Source: Pseudoalteromonas tunicata
Lineage (GTDB): Bacteria; Pseudomonadota; Gammaproteobacteria; Enterobacterales; Alteromonadaceae
Direction: 5' to 3'
Length of the DNA: 64,000 nucleotides
NCBI RefSeq assembly: GCF_002310815.1
Contig: NZ_CP011032.1
Location: 2,706,001 to 2,770,000, forward strand
Shown here: positions 9,486 through 15,879 of the stretch, in pieces
Layout: every line of letters begins with the position of its first letter
How positions within the stretch are numbered: the stretch's first letter is position 1
The notes under the pieces: generated by a model
Database searches by the model: none
What the model saw: the letters and a program-made list of their open reading frames with translations, nothing else
Told to the model about the DNA's origin: nothing
Translations under genes and position numbers: made by a program

Positions 9486-10154
9486 CTACTGAGGCTTTTT
9501 ACGCTTTAACCAGGCTTTAACGGGTACTATCCATTCTTTTCTAGGGGTGAAAAAAGCGCCATGTTCTTTACCCGTTGAAGTCGAAATTTCTTTGTAAGAA
9601 CTAACGGTACCAACACTCCTAGCAACTACATCATCACACGAACCCACAGAATCAGATGTCTCATACACTGAAAATAAATGACCATAAATAGCGATTTTTG
9701 CTCTTTCAGCTAATCCGCTGGTACAAGCCGCTAAGATTACAACGTTAATATCCATATTTTTTAAATTGCTCGATGCAATTGCCGCAATAAACCCACCACG
9801 GGAAAAGCCTACTAACGATATATTGCTCGCAGGTACGCCTTTTTTTAGTAATTTAGTTACTTGTTTAGCTAACTGTTCAGCATACTTAAAAGGATGAGTT
9901 TTAGCTGGCCGATGAGTAGCAATTAAATGATAGCTTGAGTCGGCAAGTTCCTCTTTAATAGCTGGAAAGTTAAATTGCCCCCAGCGCTCATGGACAGGAG
10001 TAGGATCGGTGCCCTCTACAATGAGCCCGTGAGAATAGAAAACATATTTATCAGATGAATTTATTTTGTCGGGGAAACTATCAAATATTTCACCGCCATA
10101 GCTAAATGAACTAAAAAGAAGAGTAAAAATAATAAAAAATTTTTCTTTAAGCAT
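9486..10154 (-). CDS. Secreted alpha/beta hydrolase-like protein
   Basis: The protein has 222 aa. Residues 1-20 form a signal peptide (basic start, hydrophobic core, cleavage near SYG-GE). The mature part has an HG pair at 42-43, usual for an oxyanion region, and the nucleophile elbow GFSRGG with Ser118, followed by a strand reading INVVILAACTSG. It is short for the superfamily. A candidate catalytic His lies late in the sequence (KEHGAFF, near 200), close to an Arg/Trp-rich C terminus. The substrate is unknown. It is 42 bp downstream of the M56-M23 peptidase gene on the same strand, so it may belong to the BlaI-controlled transcript. Confidence 0.72.
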   Translation of the reverse strand: MLKEKFFIIFTLLFSSFSYGGEIFDSFPDKINSSDKYVFYSHGLIVEGTDPTPVHERWGQFNFPAIKEELADSSYHLIATHRPAKTHPFKYAEQLAKQVTKLLKKGVPASNISLVGFSRGGFIAAIASSNLKNMDINVVILAACTSGLAERAKIAIYGHLFSVYETSDSVGSCDDVVARSVGTVSSYKEISTSTGKEHGAFFTPRKEWIVPVKAWLKRKKPQ

Positions 10155-10196
10155 GCCACACCTTTATAAAGCTAGAAGTGCCTGAAATAAAAGCTA

Positions 10197-11552
10197 TTAC
10201 CTTGTAGTTTTAGCGCCGAGCACTAAACTAGGATCAACTCTTTGATTGTCTTTAATTACTTCAAAGTGAAGATGAACGCCTGTCGCTTTACCTGTATCAC
10301 CAATGACGCCAATAACCTGCCCAGCTTTAACCCAAGAGCCGACTTTGGCATCACTCGATTCTAGATGTGAATATAACGTTTGGTAGCCATTTTTATGCTG
10401 AATTAATACAGTATTCCCATAGTTCGAATGCATGGTTTTGTTATCTGAAATAACTATAATTCCATCAGCAGCAGACAGCACAGGGCTTCCTCTTTGGGCA
10501 ACATAGTCTACACCTCGATGTGGCTTATAATCTCTGACCTTACTTATGCTACGAAATGTTGAGCTTATCGTATGGCTATCTAGTGGATGCTGCCAAGTTA
10601 GCTTTCCCGTCATTGTGGGAGCTTTTAAGAGTGTATGTAGACTAAAAATAATAAGTATCATTAAAGAGAACTTTAAAGTTAAAGTAAGTCGGCTTTTATT
10701 CGCTGGAGAAGCAATGTTTGTAAGCCTCGCTTTGTAATCATCAGCGCAAAGCACACCAGAATTAAATTGAGCAACTGGATTGTTGTTATCAAATTGGACG
10801 CTTTTTTTTAATGATTGCAGCAGTGCTTTGGCATAATCATGCTTGTTAATATTAAAGCGACGTATCGTCAGCTTGTCACACCTGTGTTCCATAGCTCGAA
10901 TGAACTGCCACTCCATCTTTTTAACAAATGGGTTTATCCATAAAAGTGTACTTAAGACCCTCCATAAAAGAATTGTAATATGATCTTTGTTTGTAATGTG
11001 GGTTAGCTCGTGCTGAATCAAAATGCTTTGCTGATCTTTTTTTAGCGATGAAAAATATTTAGGTAGCACAACATAGGGGGTTGTTATGCCAATGACAAAA
11101 GGGCTATGGTTTTGAGAGGAAATTACAACCTTCACCTTACTAGTCGGCAGCTTATTTATTGATTCAGAAGATCTTGATAAGCTTTTGAGTTTTTGCCACA
11201 CAACCAATAATTTAACGAGTTTTAAGCAGGTAAAACCAAAGTAACCAACAATTAGCGCTGTTGCGATTAAATCCACTTTCTGCAAACTTGCATGGGTGAT
11301 ACCGGCTTGCTTTACTATTTGTGCACTTACCAAACTTGAGTTTATATAATCCAAATCAGGGATAGGTATATTAATAGTGCCAAGAGATAAAGGGATAAAA
11401 GGTAAAAAGCTGGCTAAAAGCGCAGACCACCAAATACTTGGTGAGCTATTATCGTACTTGGTTATATAAGATGAGCAAGCATAAACAAGCCCAGAAAATA
11501 TAAGCCAAGGAAAGAGACTATTTACTATGAATTGAATGATGAAAGAGTCCAC
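10197..11552 (-). CDS. BlaR1/MecR1-like M56 membrane peptidase fused to an M23 endopeptidase domain
   Basis: This 451-aa protein starts with hydrophobic segments near 5-30, 40-60 and 90-120. An M56 domain follows with the zinc motif HELTH (181-185) and a downstream Glu in AMEHRCD (about 222). A further membrane segment lies at about 291-307. The C terminus (about 318-451) is a lysostaphin-type M23 domain with HRGVD (His345, Asp349), SHLE (His396) and HLHFE (His427, His429), so all metal and catalytic residues are present. In classical BlaR1 the C-terminal part is a penicillin-binding sensor; here a wall-hydrolase fold takes that position, presumably in the periplasm. The start overlaps the BlaI stop by one base. 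Activation by cell-wall fragments or damage is an inference. Confidence 0.88.
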   Translation of the reverse strand: MDSFIIQFIVNSLFPWLIFSGLVYACSSYITKYDNSSPSIWWSALLASFLPFIPLSLGTINIPIPDLDYINSSLVSAQIVKQAGITHASLQKVDLIATALIVGYFGFTCLKLVKLLVVWQKLKSLSRSSESINKLPTSKVKVVISSQNHSPFVIGITTPYVVLPKYFSSLKKDQQSILIQHELTHITNKDHITILLWRVLSTLLWINPFVKKMEWQFIRAMEHRCDKLTIRRFNINKHDYAKALLQSLKKSVQFDNNNPVAQFNSGVLCADDYKARLTNIASPANKSRLTLTLKFSLMILIIFSLHTLLKAPTMTGKLTWQHPLDSHTISSTFRSISKVRDYKPHRGVDYVAQRGSPVLSAADGIIVISDNKTMHSNYGNTVLIQHKNGYQTLYSHLESSDAKVGSWVKAGQVIGVIGDTGKATGVHLHFEVIKDNQRVDPSLVLGAKTTR

Positions 11553-11929
11553 TACTTTTGTTTTTCATCCTTTGAAAGTTGATTTAACAATTCCTCTAAT
11601 TCATCGACTTCAGCTTTATTTATTAAACGGCTATCAGCGAACATAGTGACAGGTAGTGGTTCATCTAACTCTAAGACATTGGTTGCGAACTCCTGCATGT
11701 AGGATGCTATCGTCGGTATTTTCTCAATTAATGCTTTAAAGGTATTTTTGTTGCCAGAGGAGCCAACTTCTAAAATTCCCTTATTGCCCATTCTTTCTAA
11801 GGTTTTACGTGTAGATGAGTATGACCAACCATACTTTGATTCTAAGTGTTCATGAATTTCTTTGGCTGTACGTGGCTGCTTTTTCCAAAGTAATTTCAGT
11901 ATTTCTAACTCTGTTGAATTGGGTTTCAT
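11552..11929 (-). CDS. BlaI/MecI-family transcriptional repressor
   Basis: This 125-aa winged-helix repressor has the family start MKPNSTELEILKLLW, the recognition region TAKEIHEHL...YSSTRKTLERM and a C-terminal dimerisation helix rich in Glu and Leu. BlaI/MecI repressors bind palindromic operators and are inactivated when the partner M56 protease is triggered. The start at 11929 is preferred over an upstream ATG at 12076 because the first 49 residues of the longer frame have no family resemblance and their DNA contains the probable promoter and operators. The gene is overlapped by and coupled to the M56-M23 gene. No good ribosome-binding site precedes the chosen ATG. Confidence 0.87.
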   Translation of the reverse strand: MKPNSTELEILKLLWKKQPRTAKEIHEHLESKYGWSYSSTRKTLERMGNKGILEVGSSGNKNTFKALIEKIPTIASYMQEFATNVLELDEPLPVTMFADSRLINKAEVDELEELLNQLSKDEKQK

Positions 11930-11945
11930 ATAAACATTCAAGAGG

Positions 11946-11961
11946 TGTGACTTGTGTCGCA
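11946..11961. promoter_or_regulatory. Candidate BlaI operator O1
   Basis: The sequence TGTGACTTGTGTCGCA is an imperfect dyad of the form TGTGAC-N4-GTCRCA. It lies 17-32 bp upstream of the repressor ATG and covers the predicted transcription start. It shares its half-sites with the perfect palindrome at 11993-12008. Confidence 0.6.
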
Positions 11962-11989
11962 CCATAGCATCCTGTATGTTAAAAAGCAA
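11961..11989 (-). promoter_or_regulatory. Candidate promoter of the blaI-like operon
   Basis: On the minus strand, TTGCTT (11989-11984) and TATGGT (11966-11961) are separated by 17 bp. The promoter sits exactly between the two candidate operators, the usual geometry for an autoregulated repressor. Confidence 0.5.
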
Positions 11990-11992
11990 CTT

Positions 11993-12008
11993 TGTGACAT
12001 ATGTCACA
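11993..12008. promoter_or_regulatory. Candidate BlaI operator O2
   Basis: This is a perfect 16-bp palindrome, TGTGACATATGTCACA. Its centre is 47 bp from that of O1, with the same TGTGAC half-site and N4 spacer. It resembles BlaI/MecI operators in having a GACAT-ATGTC type core. It may also affect the divergent hydrolase gene at 12234. Confidence 0.65.
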
Positions 12009-12166
12009 CTTTGATTTTGGAAATTTATGATAATGCACATTGAGCGCTTAAGCCGTTTAATACCATAGATTTCCATATCTACATTACCGCAATTCCGCTC
12101 AAAAGAGGAAACTCATTTTACAAAAAATGAATACGAGATTGGTTATGTAACGATTGATCATTTTGA

Positions 12167-12184
12167 TTGGTATATCAATACCAA
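12167..12184. promoter_or_regulatory. Palindrome upstream of the hydrolase gene
   Basis: This is a perfect dyad with 7-bp arms, TTGGTAT-ATCA-ATACCAA, 50 bp upstream of the ATG at 12234. It differs from the TGTGAC operators, so it would belong to another regulator if it is an operator. No U-tract follows. Confidence 0.4.
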
Positions 12185-12233
12185 ACATCTAAAAGCTAAA
12201 AAATTAAACTTATAAAAATCTAGGAGAAATCAC

Positions 12234-13094
12234 ATGAAATTGCCTTTTGTAAAATGTTTGGCTTTAATTTTTATGCTCAATATAATTTGCAACAATGTTG
12301 CACTTGCTGAAAGCCATAGGTTTGAAATTGCTAACAGTAAAGTAGTTACAATTGAATCCACAGTGCTAGGTACAAAGTACGATTTATTTATCAAAGTACC
12401 GCGCAGTTATTTCTTGGCAAAAAATAAATCTAAAAAATACCCTGTACTTTACCTAAATGATGGACCTTATACTTTCAAAGTGGCTGCTGGTGTAACTCAC
12501 ATGCGAAACATGGATAAAGTCATTGTTGTTGGTATTTCATTTGCTCATGGAGAAAATGGTCAGTTTAGCCGAGTTAGAGATTTAACACCTGTAGTTGACC
12601 AGAACTGGACAAAATACACAACTGGTGGAGCAACTGAGTACTTAGAGTTTATTGAGAAAGAAGTCTTTCTGTACGTTGAGCACAATTACCGAGTTAACAC
12701 TGAGCAACGAATATTGTCTGGACAGTCATTAGGAGGATCATTTGGCGCTTGGGTACTGTTAACTAAGCCGGAGCTGTTTTCTACCTACATCTTAACCAGC
12801 CCTTCGCTCTGGTTTAAAAATAATTGGATATTTGAATTAGAAGATAAGTATGCCGAGAAGAACAAATCTTTGAAGGCTAATGTGTTTATGGCAACTGGCG
12901 CATTAGAGACTTTAGAAAGTGGTATGAAAGAAGATATGGTCGCAGGTCATGTAAGATTTGTTAATCGTTTACGCTCACGTAATTACCAAGGCTTAAAACT
13001 AGAGGATGAAGTAGTAAAAGGAACAGATCATTACTCAACTTTTCCTGTTGGACTTTCAAAAGGGTTGGTACTATTTTACGAATTACAGAAATAA
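12234..13094 (+). CDS. Secreted alpha/beta hydrolase (esterase D/enterobactin-esterase-like)
   Basis: This 286-aa protein has a signal peptide at 1-25 (cleavage after ALA). The mature part carries KYPVLYLNDG (about 69-77), typical of the esterase D superfamily, then the nucleophile elbow GQSLGG with Ser165, a strand-helix segment ILTSPSLWF, and a late His (His266 in GTDHYSTF) to complete a catalytic triad. The ATG is preceded by AGGAG at 8-bp spacing. It is divergent from the BlaI/M56-M23 pair and shares its upstream region. The decayed copy at 7497-8351 is a paralogue, so the family was duplicated here and one copy lost. Family members act on esters of siderophores, sugars or acylated compounds; the substrate is not evident. 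Confidence 0.85.
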   Translation: MKLPFVKCLALIFMLNIICNNVALAESHRFEIANSKVVTIESTVLGTKYDLFIKVPRSYFLAKNKSKKYPVLYLNDGPYTFKVAAGVTHMRNMDKVIVVGISFAHGENGQFSRVRDLTPVVDQNWTKYTTGGATEYLEFIEKEVFLYVEHNYRVNTEQRILSGQSLGGSFGAWVLLTKPELFSTYILTSPSLWFKNNWIFELEDKYAEKNKSLKANVFMATGALETLESGMKEDMVAGHVRFVNRLRSRNYQGLKLEDEVVKGTDHYSTFPVGLSKGLVLFYELQK

Positions 13095-13179
13095 CGGCTA
13101 GTGTGACTGACTGCTTTAGCCCGACTATCAGCCGGATAGCAAAAGTGCTATATTAAATATAACATTCCTTGGTTTTGAG

Positions 13180-13532
13180 ATGTGTATGCCTAACTATATT
13201 CAACCTAGTGCTAATCATAAATTTGTAGGTATACGCAGCAATGGGAAAGTTAATTTAAGCTAAAACCCTTTAGATGAAATCGAATTAATTCAGCGTGGTT
13301 TAGATATTAACAGTGTTGAGAAATTAACAGTGTTGAGAAATTTAGGCTTGAGTTACGTTGGCATATTCAATCCTTTGCTAAAGCAATTGGTACAAACACT
13401 AGAACTTTCGAACGTCATATAAAAGAGCATAAACGTTTAAATGCAACTTTGAGTGAAAATACCACTGAGTTAGCTCATTTAGCATCTGCTTGTATTGATT
13501 ACTTTGAGAATATTGGACGATGGAACAAATAG
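13180..13532 (+). pseudogene. Broken Xre/MbcA/ParS-type antitoxin gene
   Basis: The ATG at 13180 opens a frame that meets TAA at 13261. The same frame resumes (NPLDEIELIQRGLDINSVEK) but is thrown out by a perfect 17-bp tandem duplication, units 13307-13323 and 13324-13340. Removing one unit restores a continuous frame through FAKAIGTNTRTFERHI and LASACIDYFENIGRW to the TAG at 13530. The order (IxRGLD start, helix-turn-helix, then a hydrophobic helix ending in a Trp) matches antitoxins of the RES/Xre class with the MbcA/ParS C-terminal domain, but it ends early. No partner toxin gene follows. The assignment rests on motif recognition only. Confidence 0.6.
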
Positions 13533-13849
13533 CTAAATAAATGCTCCTTCAATTTAGCTCTAAAATACCTTTGATATTTGTAAATACTATTGCTGGTAGA
13601 AGGTTAATTAGGAACGTTGTTAATAGGCTTAAACATGGTTAGAACGCTTAAAAAGATCCCAGCGTTTGCTGGAGTCTCTATTCAGCCTCTGCCTATTCTG
13701 CAATTCACCTATAAACACCAAACTATCAAGTGATTTTCAAATGATTTACCCTTGTTTTTATGGAACTACATAACTTAATAAAATGGATATTTTATAACTA
13801 TTTTAAAAAGGTATTTAAAGCTGGAACCGTGCCTTGCAAGGCTTGATTA
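13533..13849. other. Non-coding stretch between the antitoxin relic and the Tn7-like relic
   Basis: I see no open frame, RNA gene or clear repeat here. The sequence is AT-rich with many stops in all frames. Confidence 0.5.
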
Positions 13850-13898
13850 GTTGCAAAACCATAATTATTAAATTGATTTCCTACAACATTGATATTTT
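13850..13898 (+). mobile_element. Possible degenerate left end of the Tn7-like relic
   Basis: Reading rightward, GTTGC is followed by AACCATAATTATTAAATTGAT and then ACAACATTGATATTTT. Both resemble TnsB boxes of Tn7-like elements (CCATAA..TTGATAT type) and point opposite to the boxes at the right end. The terminal TGT is not intact (AGTTGC instead of TGTTG). The preceding GATTA resembles the GAATA next to the right end at three of five positions. The last codons of the tnsA relic are read from this sequence, as if an internal deletion had joined tnsA to the left end. Confidence 0.35.
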
Positions 13899-14577
13899 CA
13901 ATTTTTGTATATGAAGGAGAAAGCTTTGGCCGTTGGCTTTGCTTGATACGGGTATTGAATGAAAGTAGCCTATGTCCTTTGCCTCAAATTTATATTCAGG
14001 GTTGTAAACTTCGCCTCTGGCTTCAGCTCGTTTTTTAGCGCGTTTCAATCGTCTTTGCTTTTCGCCAACAAATGCTTTGGCTACTGATTGGTTACGAACA
14101 AACATAACCTCATTTTGCTCTGTTGGCACTTCGAGTATTTTTGATAAGTCAAATAACTTGTCATGAGCCATCATCTCAAAATAGCTTTGCTGAGATAGAT
14201 AGGTTAATTGCTCTTTATCTGTCGATACAAACGCTATTTGATTACCTATTGTTTGCTCATTCCATTTAGGAAATCACACACCAATATTACTTATTTCACG
14301 TGAACTCATAAACCCGTGCAATTTTACTTCAATATATTTTTGCGGCTTCTTAATGATGAGTTAGCAAAAAGTCAGGCGTGTAACGGCAAATTCTGCCGTC
14401 AAACTCATATTCAAACCCTAACAGGTTTTTATTTCACGAGAGTATTCAAAGTGAAAGCGTGCATCGAATTCTAAGGATGATTCAACTAAGCAAGTGGCTT
14501 TGTTCTTTTGACTTGCAAACAAACTTGTAGAGGTTTTTGACTCTGGAGTGCTTTAGTTTACGCCTGATCATAACCAT
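13881..14577 (-). pseudogene. tnsA: tnsA-like transposase endonuclease pseudogene
   Basis: From the ATG at 14577 (RRKLKHSRVKNLYKF), the frame is broken by a GTTT duplication, then continues as CLVESSLEFDARFHFEYSREIK. A base is lost before GFEYEFDGRICRYTPDFLLTHH, a TAA and another shift follow, then KYIEVKLHG, another TGA, and an open segment of 97 codons ending at 13881. The chain LEFDAR..FEY - FDG..CRYTPDF - YIEVK is the N-terminal PD-(D/E)xK endonuclease core of TnsA (catalytic Asp in PDF, Glu-x-Lys in EVK). Its position and direction directly downstream of ffs are those of tnsA at the right end of a Tn7-like element. No tnsB, tnsC, tniQ or cas gene is seen. Confidence 0.7.
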
Positions 14578-14680
14578 CACCGAATATGTGAGACGATTTC
14601 AAAGTAGGCTATGAAGGGTTATATTTCAATTTTTATGCGGGGTTTTAGTACAAACATGTCAACTTATACTTCAAACAACA
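14578..14680 (-). mobile_element. Right end of a Tn7-like element next to ffs
   Basis: On the minus strand the sequence starts TGTTGTTTG at 14680, 17 bp after the ffs 3' end. It contains a box AAGTATAAGTTGACATG (14671-14655), close to the AACCATAAGTTGATAT-type TnsB sites of I-F3/Tn6677-like transposons, and a weaker second box CGCATAAAAATTGAAATAT (14640-14621). The tnsA relic follows inward. Tn7-like elements are known to use ffs as an attachment site, with the right end next to it. The 5-bp flank that would be duplicated is GAATA (14681-14685). Confidence 0.6.
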
Positions 14681-14697
14681 GAATATTCTGTGATTTA

Positions 14698-14810
14698 GGT
14701 GGCGGTCCTACCAGCCGCATCCCGGCACACAAGTCACACGCTGTGGCTGCTCCCTTCCGGGCCTGACCAAGTTCACCTGCTATTGTTGCGAGAGGACCAA
14801 TAAGACCACC
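14698..14810 (-). ncRNA. ffs: 4.5S (signal recognition particle) RNA
   Basis: The minus strand carries the SRP RNA core GGTCAGGCCCGGAAGGGAGC, including the GGAA tetraloop, and the 3' arm GTGTGCCGGGATGCGGCTGG. The 5' GGTGGTC pairs with the 3' GACCGCC to close the long hairpin. The length of about 113 nt equals the E. coli RNA. A leader of about 25 nt separates the predicted transcription start from the mature 5' end, as in E. coli, where RNase P removes it. The RNA binds Ffh to target membrane proteins. The 3' side abuts the Tn7-like right end. Confidence 0.95.
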
Positions 14811-14838
14811 ATTGTGGGTCTTGTTAGACGCGGGGCAG

Positions 14839-14867
14839 ATTATGGCTATTTTATCTGCCCAGTACAA
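14839..14867 (-). promoter_or_regulatory. Promoter of ffs
   Basis: On the minus strand, TTGTAC (14867-14862) and CATAAT (14844-14839) are spaced 17 bp apart. They are followed by the GC-rich discriminator CTGCCCCGCG, typical of growth-rate-controlled stable RNA promoters. Confidence 0.7.
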
Positions 14868-14900
14868 GGAAAAATTAACTAAACTGCGCTGACTGCACAG

Positions 14901-15797
14901 TTATTGTTCATCTTTCACGGGTTGAGGCAGATGTTGCTTAATCTGCTTTAATGCTGCTTTGAGCTTTTTAAGGTTTTTAGGCCCCATGCGCAGTAATTGT
15001 TTTTGTGCTGCGGGTAGCTGTTCCCACTCTGAATAGGCAAACTTATACGTCACTGACTGAGCAATTAATGGCACATTTCCTGTTACAACTGGCGTGGTCA
15101 TAATCACGTCAATAGCATCAAAAATACGCTGGTCGAACGAGGTATCAGGCAGCCCGACTTCTTGATAAGCCTCGTCAAATAAAACGTGGTATTGCTTAAA
15201 TAATGCAACGGCCTGTTCTGGTGGAATTTGAGTAAATAAATCCACATAAGCATCATACCGTTGGTAGCTTTCTGGCGAGATAGTTAATACATCTTGATCT
15301 TGCACTGAAAATGATTCGAGCGGTTTTACAAACGGGTTATGTTGCTGTGCTAATTTCCCTTGAGCCAAGTTATCAACAAATACCACCACGCGACGAATAA
15401 TGTCATCGTTCACAATTAAGTTTAAAACAGGCTTAGTATAAAAGTGGCTAAGTTGTTCTTTAACAAACACATCACTTTGTGCTAATGGAGGAATAGTAAA
15501 CTCAGGCGCGACCACCTCTGGTACTGGTTTTCCCGTAGGCATTGGCGTAGGGTCTGATGGTATATTTACCTCATCTTCACTGTCACTATCAGCCTCTTCT
15601 TGTTCTGCTGGAGTCAAAATAGGTTGACTAAACTCTTCCATAACCACAGGAGCAGGCTTATTGATAGGTTGGGTATTTTTATTGCTAACTGACTGATAGA
15701 GATTAAAAACAGCAAAAACTAACACACCTAAAACACAAACTAGCGCTAAACTATATAGTGTGCGTTTTGTGGTTGTTACATTGTTTATTTCTGACAT
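14901..15797 (-). CDS. DUF3014 domain protein, single membrane anchor
   Basis: This 298-aa protein has a cytoplasmic N terminus (MSEINNVTTTKR), one membrane helix at about 14-36, a Pro/Glu/Asp-rich linker (about 50-105) and a C-terminal DUF3014 domain. The recognisable family motifs are RRVVVFVDNLAQGKL, SYQRYDAYVDL, AYQEVGLP and LLRMGPKNLKKLKA. The function is unknown; the topology suggests a periplasmic domain. The frame opens at 15842, but the ATG at 15797 is preferred because it gives the usual short N terminus before the anchor. It is divergent from the patatin gene with 82 bp between starts, and its 3' end faces the ffs promoter region. Confidence 0.8.
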   Translation of the reverse strand: MSEINNVTTTKRTLYSLALVCVLGVLVFAVFNLYQSVSNKNTQPINKPAPVVMEEFSQPILTPAEQEEADSDSEDEVNIPSDPTPMPTGKPVPEVVAPEFTIPPLAQSDVFVKEQLSHFYTKPVLNLIVNDDIIRRVVVFVDNLAQGKLAQQHNPFVKPLESFSVQDQDVLTISPESYQRYDAYVDLFTQIPPEQAVALFKQYHVLFDEAYQEVGLPDTSFDQRIFDAIDVIMTTPVVTGNVPLIAQSVTYKFAYSEWEQLPAAQKQLLRMGPKNLKKLKAALKQIKQHLPQPVKDEQ

Positions 15798-15879
15798 TAT
15801 GTACTCACAGGAAAAGTAATTAATTTTTTGTTTGAAGATCATCTAAATTAAAAAAACTAAGCGGTATTCAACTATAACT

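Noticed and set aside
11930..12076. N-terminal extension of the BlaI-like protein
   Set aside because: It has no family similarity, and the DNA holds the probable promoter and two operators.
14664..14867. A 67-codon minus-strand frame
   Set aside because: It runs through the 4.5S RNA gene and its promoter, and the RNA structure explains the sequence.
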